64,000 nt of DNA from Allium sativum. Its lineage: Eukaryota; Streptophyta; Magnoliopsida; Asparagales; Amaryllidaceae. Below the pieces are notes generated by a model, which made no database searches, had not been told where the DNA came from, and was given only the letters and a program-made list of their open reading frames with translations. Location: NCBI GenBank assembly GCA_030737875.1, contig CM060919.1, positions 802,697,160 to 802,761,159 of the forward strand. The letters run 5' to 3'. Shown here one piece after another: positions 34,401-46,063 of this stretch (within the stretch, counting starts at the first letter, position 1; every line of letters begins with the position of its first letter). The position numbers and the translations under genes were made by a program.

Positions 34401-35201
34401 CTCCTCCCTAGCCTTGACTCATGATGGAAACCCAATTTCCAATATGACCTCATGCGGTTTTGATTGTTGAACTAGTATGGCGACATAGTAGGATGGGGTA
34501 CTATGCCGTCTATGATTGATACATTATGATTGAAATGTTTTTGAAACGTATATACACTAATAATAATATCAAACCCGTTTTTATCGTATCAAGCATTTTT
34601 AACCATTATAAGGTAAAACCCTATCCTCCGTTTTGCGTTGCATTGTGTGATGGGACTTGGGTCTTATAATGGTTTCATTTTTCCAAAAAGCATTGCGTCG
34701 TTTTACGATTTACTTTTAATTATGCACGGCAATCCATTGGAGTAAACCCGTTCCGCGTTAGCGGCGTGGTCCTTGGATTTTCCTTATTGCTATTAGTTAT
34801 ATTAGTTAAGAATTCTCACACCAGTCCCATGACTGACTTGTAGTTTGTTTCACTTTGCAAACTCGGGTGCCCTCTTTTCCTCACGGGCAGTCGAGTAGCT
34901 TTTTGTAGATATTTATCTCTTGAGAAGGATTTTGGATTGAAGCCTAAAGCTGTGTCCAGAGCATAGAAGTCTTCCGCTGTTTATTGTATTTAATTTATTG
35001 AAATTTGTCTTCCGCTGTAATTGTATTCGATCTACTCTGATATTCTGTACTCTGATGTAACATTATTGTAATGTTTATAAAAGTCTGATGTTGTTGTTCT
35101 GATGTTGTTGTATTCCCAAAGTTTACGTGTTCGTGTTTTGAACGGTCTTGGTCGATTTCGCGATTGATCGGGTCGGGCGGAACCCGGGCCGTTACAGTCT
35201 T

Positions 35202-35611
35202 TCTCCATCTCCTAACTCCACCGATAGTCTGACCAGGCCGATAGGTTCGGTGGACGCTCCATTGGAACCACATATTTGACCTTCATATAACTCTAAGTCC
35301 TTTGTTTCTAACTTCGTTTGGTCGTAAGTTTTTTTGAATAGGATGTTCACTGAGCTTCCATTGTCTACCAGAACCTTTCGGACAGTAGCTGGGTCAACGA
35401 TGGCAGTTATCACCAATGGATCGACTGTTCGGGTTTCTATACCAACTGGATCGCGGTCACGAAAGACGATATCCACGCCCATTGTCCTCTTTTGTTTGAC
35501 GGGACTCGCGGCCTCGTGGGGGTTTACTTCTTCATCGTCGAGGTGTTTCGCGACATTGACATATCGTTCCATGGCCCTAATGCTATGCCCCGCTGGATGT
35601 GGTCCTCCCAC
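35202..35611 (-). pseudogene. Tat element 2 protease N-terminus, right of the E1 insertion
   Basis: A 139-aa frame with the protease active site in VLVDNGSSVNILF (Asp-Asn-Gly replaces the usual Asp-Ser/Thr-Gly; DNG is common in Tat elements). It ends GDGERL exactly at the E1 junction, where the stop comes from E1. The C-terminal half continues at 17258 leftwards. Upstream the frame joins gag. Confidence 0.9.
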
Positions 35612-35695
35612 AATGGCGTTAATAACAATTACTTTCCCTTTTTCTTGAGGAGTAGCACAAGGTGCTGGCTGACTTTGCTTGGGTAATGAAGTTTC

Positions 35696-37473
35696 TTACC
35701 CCCTGTCCCTTGGAGCTATTTTATATTCGTCGAGTTTCCCTTCTCGAATCAGCTTTTCAACAATGTCCCTAAGATGTCGGCACTCGTTGGTCGTATGCCC
35801 GTAAATGTCATGGAATAAGCAGTACTTCCCGATTGCTCGTTCCTTCTCCGTAGGCTCTCGTGGGGGCAGCTTCTTGTACTGCATCGTACTGCAGGTATCG
35901 AGATATATGTTCTCTAACATATCATTTTATGTAGTGTACGTGTCAAACATCTGGAAGCGAGGGCGCTTTCAGGAGTTCCCTCTTTGCTTTGAATTTCCGC
36001 CGTTTTCTCTCGACCTTTCATTGTTGCGCTTGCCACAGTTTTCAACATTCACCTCGACTTTCCCTGAGTTATCCCTAGATTATTTAACAGCGACGTTGTT
36101 TCGAGCTGACGGATTGACAGCGCTCGTCTGACCATCTCCTTCCTCCAGCTGTGCATCTTCTTGCCTCAATCGTATGTGAGCCTTTTCATAGAAAGCTTCA
36201 ATCGTGGTAGGTGGCGTTCCAATCAAATATTTTCCAAACTCGGTTCGTTTGTCGATGCCATCGACCATGGCCATCAAAACAGTTCTGTGGTTGGGGCTGC
36301 TGACCTCAGTTGCTGCCCGATTGAAACGATTGAGATAATTCCTTAGGGATTCGCCTCTTCCCTGCTTAACTACTGACAAAGCCATGACATGTTTCGATTT
36401 GGTGGCATGAAGGCGGAATTGAGTTTGGAATTTTTCACTCAAGTCTTTAAACCTAGGAACTGACTTTGCGGCCAAACGGACAAACCACATAACGGCAATC
36501 TCGCTTAAGAAGATTGGAAAAGCCTTGCATTTAATTGTGTCAGGAGCAACTGCTACTTCCATGTGCCAAGAATATTTCATCAGGTGTTGTTGTAGGTCTA
36601 TAGTTCCATCATATTGATTCATTTGGGGCATACTGAATCTCCTGGGAAATTCGGCTTGCAAAATGTCATTAGTGAACGACGTATGGCTTCGGTCGACTCC
36701 CCAGTCTTCGTTCTTATGCCCACGACTGTCATTCATGATTTGTCGTTCCATAGCGGCTAAATTTGGTGGGACGACCGTATCTGGGTCGACCTCATCAACC
36801 GATGGACTTCTTCTACCCTGTCCATCAGGAAATGCCATATGAGTGTTTCTTCTCCTCCGGTTTCCTTGGTCAATCACAAGATTCCGGGGAGGATGTAGAG
36901 GGGCCCAATTTTTTCAACCAACATTTTTATTTGCAAGAGGGGACGCCTCCCAATGATGCGGGGCTATGGGATCGACAATCTCTAATTCGGCCTGATCAGC
37001 ATGCCCTTGGTTACGTTCATCTGGCGGATGCTGAGGTTCTTCCGTCCGTGGTTGCAAGACGTTTTCAATTCTCTCTAACGGTCGTCGAAGTCGACGTGGG
37101 TCTCTGCCTTCTTCCGATGAAGATGAGCTTCCTGACACTCGATCCAGCTGAGGGGAAGGGAGATGATGACCCCGAGCATCCTGAGCTTGATTCCTGAATT
37201 CCTCCCATTGCCTCACGATGCGAGTCATGTCTTCACGCATAGCGGCGTTCTCTTGAGAGTGGGCACTTAGGGCATTTGTGGTTTCCCTAAGTCGATCTAC
37301 TATAGCCATGAATTCGTCTCGAGTGGCGAAAGCAGAAGATGGAGCTATATCCCCTCCAGGGGTTAACGTAGGCTGATCCGAAGTAGCTTCAGGGTCAACC
37401 GTCCTGCAAGCTGCTTCCGTCGATGTTCCAACTTGTGAATTCTTTCCGGTATTGCGAACTGTTTTCCAGCCAT
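35696..37473 (-). pseudogene. Tat element 2 gag (broken)
   Basis: The likely start is ATG at 37471-37473 (MAGKQFAIPERIHKLEHRR). A predicted coiled coil lies in the 36914-37309 frame (NALSAHSQENAAMREDMTR). The retrotransposon Gag core is in 36080-36877 (AVMWFVRLAAKSVPRFKDL). The zinc-knuckle-like CLFHDIYGHTTNEC is in 35696-35920. Frame changes near 37310-37330, 36880-36910 and 35920-36080 make it a pseudogene. Confidence 0.88.
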
Positions 37474-37566
37474 TGCTAAATCAATGCAACGACAAAAACG
37501 AGATTTCCGTCTTGGACTTGGTGATCCAAAAGTAGAGCGAAAATCCGAATTGACCTAATAAAATCT

Positions 37567-37588
37567 ATTCTCAGTGAAAGCACCAAAA
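37567..37588 (-). promoter_or_regulatory. Primer-binding site of Tat element 2
   Basis: Minus strand TTTTGGTGCTTTCACTGAGA adjoins the LTR edge. TTTGGTGCTTTCATTGAGA-type sites are frequent in plant Tat elements. It differs from the primer site of Tat element 1, so the two belong to different sublineages. Confidence 0.7.
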
Positions 37589-37698
37589 TGTTGATACCAA
37601 AAACTGGTTCAACACCCAGAGAGAAGAACTTTGTAGAGAATAGGTGAAGATTAATAACAATAAACAATGCACAGGAATTGAAAAGATCACACACAGAG

Positions 37699-37706
37699 TT
37701 TTTATA
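37699..37706 (-). promoter_or_regulatory. TATA-like box in Tat 2 LTR
   Basis: TATAAAAA on the minus strand in the same GAACCACTATAAAAA context as in Tat 1 (6229-6236), about 110 bp from the U5 edge. Confidence 0.4.
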
Positions 37707-38460
37707 GTGGTTCGACGAAGACGGTGCCTACGTCCACTTTATATATTATTTCTTTTTTTTATTACAATTACCATCATTTTTCTGAATTGAAACACATGTA
37801 TTTATAGATGATACAATACTTAGACGTTATCTACACGTGTCACTGGATCCAAAAGAATAGTTATGGCTGAATGATTCAGTATCTGTTGAAGAATCGGTGC
37901 TCCTTCCCAAATATCTGGTATGAGGCGGCCTGCGATCCGTCTGCTTTGGGCGATTTGAACTAGAAAGATATGCCAATGAACTATTCTTCAGGCTAGCTTT
38001 TTGAACTTTAAATGAACGAATCGCAATTGATCGGGCTTGGTCATCTCAAGCTCCTTCTAGGCCGCACTCTACGTGTGATGAACCCAAACTTCCACGTAAT
38101 GAAAGTAAGGAATAATCATTTGGAATACAACATAAATGTAACAATACAGATCACAGATACAACATAGCAAAGGAAAACTATAGAATAACAACATCATAGC
38201 AGCGGAATATGAATGTCATCAAACACAGAATCCCACAGTCACAGAGTATTAAATTATTACATCAGGTTTCAGCAAAAAGGAAATAAGTTCCAACTTCAAA
38301 ATAGAACAACTGGAAATAAAATAAGTCTGGATGTTTCAGAGTTTAAAGATAAAATGCAACAAAAGATAAATGATAGATAGTCTTCGTGGTCCAACATAAG
38401 CACCTCCAAATAAGCACTCCAAGATAGCAACTCCAAAGAAAGCTAGACCTGTTACTTGGC

Positions 38461-38599
38461 TGCCCGTGTGGAAAAGAGGGCACCCGAGTTTGCAAAGGTG
38501 AAAACAAACTACGAGTCAGTCATGGGACTGGTGTGAGAATTCTTAACTAATTTAACTAATAGTAATAAGGCAAATCCAAAGACCACGCCGCTAACGCGG
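38461..38599 (-). promoter_or_regulatory. Conserved hairpins near the S2 3' end
   Basis: TGCCC...GGGCA at 38461-38482 and CCGCTAACGCGG at 38588-38599 (on the minus strand CCGCGTTAGCGG). They are the counterparts of the two E1 hairpins, in the same order and spacing. Confidence 0.6.
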
Positions 38600-40145
38600 A
38601 ACGGGTTTATTTCAATGGATTGTCGTGCATAGTTTAAAGTGACATAACAAATAATAAGTAAATCGTAAACAACGTAATGCTTTTCAGAAAAATGGAATCA
38701 CCATAAGACTCAAGTCCCATCACACAATGCAACGCACACCAGAGGATAGAGTTTTCCCTTATGGTGATTAAACATTCTAAATACGCTAAATATGAATCTA
38801 ATATTATTATTAGTGTATATAAAACATTTCAAAATAAATGTATTAATCCTAGGAAACATAGTACCCCATACTACTATGCCTCCATACTAGTAGTACAATC
38901 AAATTCGTAGGGTCGTATTTGGAATTTGGTTTCCATCATGAGTCAAGGCTAGGGAGGAGCTCCTTACCGATTCGAGACACTCTAGCTAATGTCTCAGGGT
39001 CCCCCGCAGTGAACCCTTGGATCCTGCAGGGCCGGTCCACACATACAGCTTTGTGGATTAATTATTCCTGAACACACGTTTCCCGATCCTATAGGACCTA
39101 TCATCCGAGGCGCCTTATTCCATCATCCACATAAGTAAAACATCAGCTAGTTTAAGCACTGACACTACTTCTAGCTAGAAAGAAACGTTCTGCTCTCCCT
39201 GCGTTCCCTTCTCCCATTTTAGACTCCACCGAGTTGTGAGGCTCGTGAAGCTACGTAATACACAAAGCTATGCTTATTCAAGTTGTGCTTTGATCGTCAC
39301 CACAAGGTTCTGCTTTCCAACAAGAAACCTTGATCATTGCATCTTAGTATGCCACACTGTCACTCCATATCACACTACCAATTCTTTGCCAAAATATATG
39401 AAAGGGTGATAAGCAAGAGAATGAATTCTCTGCCACCAATCATTCATACACTCGGCAGAAAATTAATAAATATGATATAAAGGAGTACAATGTCGGACAC
39501 ACATTCCATTTATAAGCCCGTTCTGGGTCTGAACGAAATTGGAGATACCTCGTCCCATATGTTCAGTACAGAAAGGAGATACCCGCATACCCGCGAAATC
39601 AACACGTACGTTTGAGCAATTACCCCGAGCCTTGAATTGGGAGCAAGTCAATTCAGAGTCTTGATCGTTGTCCATTCGAGGGAAGATTTACGGTCTTCAT
39701 ACGCCGTCTTCATACTTCGATTCTTAACGTCGTTTGATTATTTGGAATGAGAGTAACTCGGGCTTTCCAAATAATTCTCGTATATATGTATATATTGAAA
39801 ATCCTTCTTTATCATTAATATTATTCTATAACGATTAATTCTTATTTTAATTATTTAAAATAATTAAATTTTATTTAACGACGCCTCAGGTCAATGGGCG
39901 ACCCTAGCGCTGTTTTCAACAAATTTTGATTTCACATTTCTCAAGAACTAACCGTTTAAAGGTACAGTTTCAAAACGGGAACTACCGCCAATTCGTTTAA
40001 TTTTAATTATATTTATATATATAAATATAATCGTTCAACTGTAATAACGTCGTTCGATTTAACAACGCTCTAAACAACTACCGATCTTCATTTAATTTTA
40101 ATTCATTTGGAAATGAAGATAATATTTCAGCATCTAAATACATTC

Positions 40146-41000
40146 TTTTATTTACATTAAAATTGTAAATTCCATCTTTTTATTTACATGTAAAAATGTA
40201 AATTTAATTCCAATGCAAATTCCTACCTTTTTAAAAAATGTAAATTTAATTACATGTCAAATTCCTACTTTTTATTTACATATAAAAATGTAAATTTAAT
40301 TACATGTAAAATTCCTACTCTTTGTTTACATATAAAAATGTAAATTTAATTACATGTCAAATTCCTACTCTTTATTTACATATAAAAATGTAAATTTAAT
40401 TACATGTCAAATTCCTACTCTTTATTTACATATAAAAATGTAAATTTAATTACATGTCAAATTCCTACCCTTTATTTACATATAAAAATGTAAATTTAAT
40501 TACATGTCAAATTCCTACCCTTTATTTACATATAAAAATGTAAATTTAATTACATGTCAAATTCCTACTCTTTATTTACATATAAAAATGTAAATTTAAT
40601 TACATGTCAAATTCCTACTCTTTATTTACATATAAAAATGTAAATTTAATTACATGTCAAATTCCTACTCTTTATTTACATATAAAAATGTAAATTTAAT
40701 TACATGTCAAATTCCTGCTCTTTATTTACATATAAAAATGTAAATTTAATTACATGTCAAATCCCTGCTCTTTATTTACATATAACAATGTAAATTTATT
40801 TACATGTCAAATTCCTGCTCTTTATTTACATATAAAAATGTAAATTTAATTACATGTCAAATTCCTACTCTTTTATTTACATATAAAAATATAAATTTAA
40901 TTACATGTCGAATTCCTACTCTTTATTTACATATAAAAATGTAAATTTAATTTCATGTCAAATTCCTACTCTTTATTTACATATAAAAATGTAAATTTAA
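40146..41000. repeat. 50-bp tandem array of stem-loops in S2
   Basis: About 16 units with a 50-bp period (one of 51), nearly identical from about 40260 on and degenerate at the left. Each has TTTACAT, ATAAAA, ATGTAAA (7-bp stem) and the second half TTTAATTACATGTCAAATTC. It occupies the place of the inverted-repeat array in E1, but here one stem-loop has been amplified. Confidence 0.95.
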
Positions 41001-42250
41001 TTTTTTTATATTTTATTCTACGTTGTATTTGTGTTTGAGATCACCAACACAAATCATGGTTATTTTCTTATGAAATGTTTGTGTTTGAGGACACAAATAC
41101 AATTCATTCATTTTCTATTCCAATCCAATCATGTATACAAAGTTGACAATATTTAATTGACAATCCAGTAAGGTGACAAAATGATATTATACATTGGATT
41201 GACAAAATGATGACTTTCATTTAAATTGACAATGTAAATCAACTCAACATAAATGATTCATGTCCTTATATTGAAGCTAAATCAATTCAAATAAAGCGAC
41301 AAAATATGAATTGATTAACTAGATCCATCCCATAAAAGTGACAAAACTACAAATCTTTATATTGAATCGATGATCTAAATCAACTCAATAAATTAAAAGG
41401 ATGAATAATAATATTTGTCTAAGGCATATAGATCTATAACTAATCCATTATATTTTGATCTAGAATTGATAATCTAAATCAATTCAATAAAATAAAGGGA
41501 TGAATAATCATATTTGTTTAACACACATGAATCTTATAATTATCCATCACAACCAACAGAACAATCGTCATACAATATCAGCACAAAACAGATATGAAAT
41601 ATATAACTATCAATAAATAAATAAAATGAATTGATTTATTATTTTAAAACAAGAGAAATCTCACCTTTAATTATCAGAATTAACTATCCAAACAATTTCC
41701 GAAACCTATCCAATCTCTTCCAACACGTTCTATTTGTTGTCACGCTCGAGCAGAATCTGAAATCATTGGATTCAGATCTTATATGAATTAATTATTGCAT
41801 TAATAAATTAAATTATCAAATTGCAACGCTTTTTAGTGTGGGAAATCCTTTGTTTTATTACCTGATGTATGAACCGTGCGTTTCTGAATTGTTCAAAACT
41901 TCGAATTAATTTATTTTGAGTTTGGATCCACGGATTTCAGAGCGGGTTGGGGGGTTTCGTTGGGCTCGGGGTGGCGAACCAGCGCCTGGCGCGGCGGGGT
42001 GTCCGGTCATGGCAATCGGCGGCGGGGCTGGCTCGAACGGCGGTGGTTCGGGAGGCTGGGGCGGGCGGATCGAGGCATGGTAGGAGCTGGGGTCGGGCTG
42101 GATGGAAAGAGCTCGCGAAGCTCTGCAAAAGCTTCACAGTACGGGGTTCTGATTTGCGATGGAGAAGGAGAAAAAGAGGAGAGAGGTTCTGAAGGGAGGG
42201 GCGGCTTAGATTTCAGAGAGTATCAGGGAAGGAGATACTGTATACGACAG

Positions 42251-42258
42251 TATTTATA
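42251..42258 (-). promoter_or_regulatory. TATA box in S2
   Basis: TATAAATA on the minus strand, 632 bp from the LTR start, just upstream of the GC-rich block. This mirrors S1 and E2. Confidence 0.55.
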
Positions 42259-43002
42259 GGTGTATTTTAATTAGGGGTTTTCTAATTATTATTAAACCCA
42301 ATAATTACCCAATTAGGCCTGTTTACTGATTTCGTCCAATTTCAGCCCAGCGACTATCGTTCTTACCTAATTACCCCTATTCCGGACTCATCTGACTATG
42401 TCCCGCAGGCCCAAATGATCGCCTTGCCCAGTTTTCTTTAATTTAAAATTTAAGTCTTTTATTTTTAATTCAACCGTACAAATAAATTCATCAGGGCCGC
42501 AAATTTACTTAGAAAAATCTAGAAAAAATATTTTTGGCTTTGTGATGACGATACGGTCCCAACAAAATTTATTTCGTCTCATTCTGAGACTGTTTGAAAA
42601 ATGGCTATTTTTAAGCGGACTAATTTTGACCGAAACTGAGAAGACACAGTTTCCTTTGTCATGCTTACAAATTAATTCAGAAATTTCTAAAAATTGAAAC
42701 CTAGCAATAGTTTGACATTCCGGTTCCAACAAAAGTGGTTTCGCCGAAAACAGAGGTCGTTTGAAAATTGACTATTTTCACTGGCTTTATTATTATTTAA
42801 AATTAGAAATTTTAAATCTGGACTAAATTTTCAACAGAATTTCTTAAAATCAAATTTTCAAACTGGTTCAGATTTTCTGGGTTGTTACACTACGGACAAA
42901 GGGGCCGAGGAAAATGGGCTTTCCCCATTTACTTCAAAGACTTTGTATACGGATCTACCGCGCTGCTGTGCCTTGATGGGCATTCGGAAAGGCCCATCAA
43001 CA

Positions 43003-43478
43003 CTAATATTTTTATTTTATTTTATTTTGAACTGAGGTGATTTTAACCCTTTTAAATTCTCGCATGTTGTCGAACTCCTATTTAAACAGATCATTCGACA
43101 TTTCTAAAGTTATACCACTATTCTGAAAACATTGGGATAGATTTCGAAGTCTAATTTGGTCGTATGGAAAAGATATTAATTTAAATCGATATAAATTAAA
43201 TTCAAAATAATTTATTTTTTGACAATAAATCATTTTTATCGTCATTTCTATTCAAATTAGAATTAATACAGATCATCTGAATCATCTTGATTCAGTACTA
43301 ACTTCACATTTATTTATTTATTGTTTTCGTATTACTATTATTATATATATTCGAAATAATATCGTATTTCGGTTGTTAAATAGATAAATCAATATAAAAA
43401 TTGATTTATATTATCAACTCCATATTCAAAACCATATTAAATATATAAAATATATCGACCAAAAATCTGGGTCGTTAC
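43003..43478 (-). repeat. 5' fragment of an LTR, cut by Tat element 2
   Basis: On the minus strand it starts GTAACGACCCAGATTTTTGG, the usual start of these LTRs, although the first base pair has changed (AG instead of TG). It runs to the Tat 2 TSD and presumably continues left of Tat 2 outside the window. It has no coding sequence. Confidence 0.5.
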
Positions 43479-45922
43479 TAGATCTCCCAGAGTAATATAA
43501 AATCACAAAAGACAGTGTAAATAACAAAATGTCAATATAGTAGGTAATTGTAATACGCCTGCCTCGTGCTCGTTACCGCACAACATCATCGGCACCAAAA
43601 CCTACTACCAACTGTCTCAGTCTTCTCACCACCTAAGCTGATGAGAAGCTCAAGGTAATACGAGGAAAACAAATAACCTTGAGTCAGAAAACGATCTTAG
43701 TGAGAGATAAAATAACTAACAACAATTACACACGATATATGAGTATAGACGGTTCAATCATTTGGTCTATCTCGATAATCAAAGGATTAGCACAGGATAA
43801 TCATCTATCATATGCCACTCCAGAATAGGGAAGGGCATCCCCCAATCCCACTTCTCTTCGGTGACCTACAATGATAGCCCACCCAGAGAAAACAGAAAAG
43901 AAAACACACAATCAACCATAACATCTATAGCAACCAATATCTTAACTATCACCGACTAAAGAAAAGAATACATCAATCGTTGAATGACTAACCATTGTCG
44001 TCCGTAAAAGGTTAACGGAGAACCCTGGTTCTAGTCAAACTATCATTCATTAAAATTGTGTATTTTGGCTCCATCCAAGACAATTAGATCACTCCCAGAG
44101 CTCCATCCAGGGTACAATTCTAGCTTGATCCTAAGGCATTCCCATGATACCCATGCTTTGAGCCCGCTAGAACCTTCGACAACCATCGATTCCTTGGCAC
44201 TTCAAAACTGTCAAACCGTTCTACTAGGTGATCACATCCTTAGTTCGAGCGACTTCTTAAACCAATTCCATTATCTTCCATGATCAACTTCCACCTTAGT
44301 CAATCCATCATCTTATTGGATCGTACATCACCCCGTGACCAGTATTACATTAATCTAGTTCCTACCACTCCAACTTCAGTTCACATTCGAAGCACCATCC
44401 ATTGTTGAGTTGCACATCAACCATCAGAAATCCGTTCATCACCAAACCTCACCAGCAACCCGTAGAAGCCATTCAACATTCAATCCCCAAAGTATCAGTT
44501 CCCCACTATACAAACCGATGGATCGGTACCTGTCCATCATCTATGGACCGATATCTGTCTATATACTTAACCAAATTTGGTTAATTAATTCAGCCATCTC
44601 GATACACTACTCAAGTGCTTCCTACTAGTCCAATTTCGAAGCATTTCACCCATCCAGTTAAAACTCCTGTCGGTCCATCATTGCACATGAGCGATCAAAC
44701 TTCGACCCTTCCTAAAACACATCCAAATGGCTTGGAAATTTGCAGGCCAACCTCGATTTATCACCATGATGCCATGCCCCAAGTATCATCGCCATCCATC
44801 ACACTATGATGGACCGATACTGATCCATACATTTAGCATATTTTTGACTCAAAATTTTTGAGCCTCCTCGTATCATCTTTCAGAGCTCCTCCAAATTCGT
44901 CTAAATTGATCATCTGAACCTCTGATTTCCTATGTTCTTCAACCAGAAGATCTATGGCAACCAATTCTAACAAACAACTCAAATAATGCAATCAAATAAA
45001 TCAAAACAAACAGCGACTCATCAGATTTGATAATACAAACGTGCACATATCATGAATACATCATAAACATATAATGGACAAGAGATCCAACATGAATTGA
45101 ATCTAAACATATGTAAAAACATTATTATACTAACGATTTGCTAGTTTATGTGATTAAATTAGGTTTTCCTAAGACGTCTAAATTTGAATTAACATATATG
45201 ATCAAATATAGGGTGAATTTAACGTATAACATATCGATTTGATCCTAATTTACATATATAAAATCCGTAGTTTCTATGTGAGAGATATATATCACTCACC
45301 AATTTCGATCCAATGTAATACCTGTGAAATTAAATATGGATAGCAATAGAAAACCCACAAAAATTGATGAAATAGTGATGATCTAATCTTCCTTGATGAC
45401 CAAGCCTTCAGATGCAATCTATGATAAATAAGGATGAAAAGAATGGAGAAATTTGGGATTAGGTTGAACCGGAGAATAATAGGTGCCTTACCTAATGTTT
45501 GAACGAAGAGAGAGAAACCCTAATTCTCTCCCCAATCCCCTCTGTTTTTAGTTGCAATTCATTAGCCTAATGGGCTTGACAAACCATCCCATTAGCAACT
45601 AATTAATTTGTCTAACAAAAGCTTAAAACAATGATTTTTCCCAATCCACTAAACCAAATCTTTCATGTGACCACTCTACGGAATCGTAAACCACTATTTT
45701 AATGCAATCTGACCAATTTCGTCACTTGATTCAATCCCTATCAAAATTTATAGCTAAAAAATATTAACAAGGGCGAAATGGTCATAAGTAATTCGATAAA
45801 AATCATGGACATGTCTCACATCCCTATGAACAACATATTAAAATTTGAGGATGATCCGATCACTAGAGAATAAAATATAATTATTTTAGGATCCTTTGAT
45901 ATGTAAAATATGGGTCGTTACA
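43479..45922 (-). repeat. Probable 3' LTR of a decayed chromovirus
   Basis: On the minus strand it starts TGTAACGACCCATATTTTAC directly after a polypurine tract and chromovirus pol. The left edge is not certain; 43479 is where another LTR start abuts. Within it, words such as GATGGATCGGTACC and ATGGACCGATA recur in inverted order (44510-44560, 44810-44830). Short plus-strand open frames at 44056-44810 are not recognisable proteins. Confidence 0.55.
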
Positions 45923-45934
45923 TTCTCCCTATTT
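45923..45934 (-). promoter_or_regulatory. Polypurine tract of the chromovirus
   Basis: AAATAGGGAGAA on the minus strand, preceded by GGGGGCGAAATTCC. The same GACGAAATT...GGGGGAGAA pattern ends the interior of E2. Confidence 0.75.
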
Positions 45935-46063
45935 AGGAATTTCGCCCCCAAAATTCTAGGCAAACACGAGTAAACATAGTACCCCGCATGCCTGTAGCCA
46001 AGAGTATCCAATCCAGCATTTGACAATCCATGCAATCAAATTCCTTCCCTAGCATGCGAAGCT

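Larger units (their letters stand above)
17259..35196 (+). mobile_element. E1: non-autonomous giant-LTR retrotransposon inserted in Tat 2 protease
   Basis: Starts TGTAACAACCC and ends GGGCCGTTACA. It has two near-identical LTRs: A 17259-22641 (5383 bp) and B 23088-35196, which is 5387 bp after removal of nested S1. The interior is only 446 bp, with a tRNA-iMet primer-binding site and a polypurine tract but no coding sequence. Flanks are ATCTT (17254-17258) and GTCTT (35197-35201), a 5-bp TSD with one change. Joining the flanks keeps the Tat 2 protease frame open only with the GTCTT version, so the left copy has mutated. The PBS, and GAGGACGAAAAG followed by a PPT, resemble Del/Tekay chromoviruses, whose proteins would be needed in trans. 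Confidence 0.92.
23088..35196 (+). repeat. E1 right LTR (B), interrupted by S1
   Basis: Parts 23088-25582 and 32305-35196 together make 5387 bp, colinear with LTR A. The modules repeat those of LTR A: palindrome module near 23490-23750, GC-rich block 23995-24370, inverted-repeat array from about 24960 continuing after S1, hairpin CCGCGTTAGCGG at 34753-34764, terminal GTTACA at 35191-35196. The near-identity with A implies that insertion is recent compared with the Tat elements. Confidence 0.93.
38074..42889 (-). mobile_element. S2: 4.8-kb solo LTR in Tat 2 LTR
   Basis: Minus strand reads TGTAACAACCCAGAAAATC ... GGGTTCATCACA. TSDs CTACG at 38069-38073 and 42890-42894 are perfect, and the host LTR is continuous across them. 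No PBS, PPT or second LTR is inside. The modules are as in E1: palindrome module (42560-42770), TATAAATA, GC-rich block (about 41937-42230), a 50-bp array of stem-loops, and a 3' block whose sequence (38930-39200) is nearly the same as E1's 3' segment (21640-21890). Hence S2 is a sister family of E1. Confidence 0.94.
37589..43002 (-). repeat. 5' LTR of Tat element 2, split by solo LTR S2
   Basis: Edges TGTTGA (37589) and TCAACA (42997-43002) form 6-bp inverted ends. Without S2 and its duplicated TSD the LTR is 593 bp (37589-38073 plus 42895-43002). The TSD copy to the right would be CTAAT (43003-43007). The matching 3' LTR is not in the window. Confidence 0.85.

Noticed and set aside
40146..41000. 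CRISPR-like regular array
   Set aside because: Units are identical throughout with no unique spacers, and the surroundings are plant LTR sequence; it is a tandem repeat in a solo LTR.
41947..42259. Gly/Arg- and Pro-rich frames in the GC-rich block of S2
   Set aside because: Such frames arise automatically in GC-rich DNA on both strands; no homologous protein in the matching block of E1 or S1.
44056..44810. Plus-strand frames of 60-75 aa
   Set aside because: Low-complexity, overlapping frames in a decayed LTR; no domain and no conserved start.
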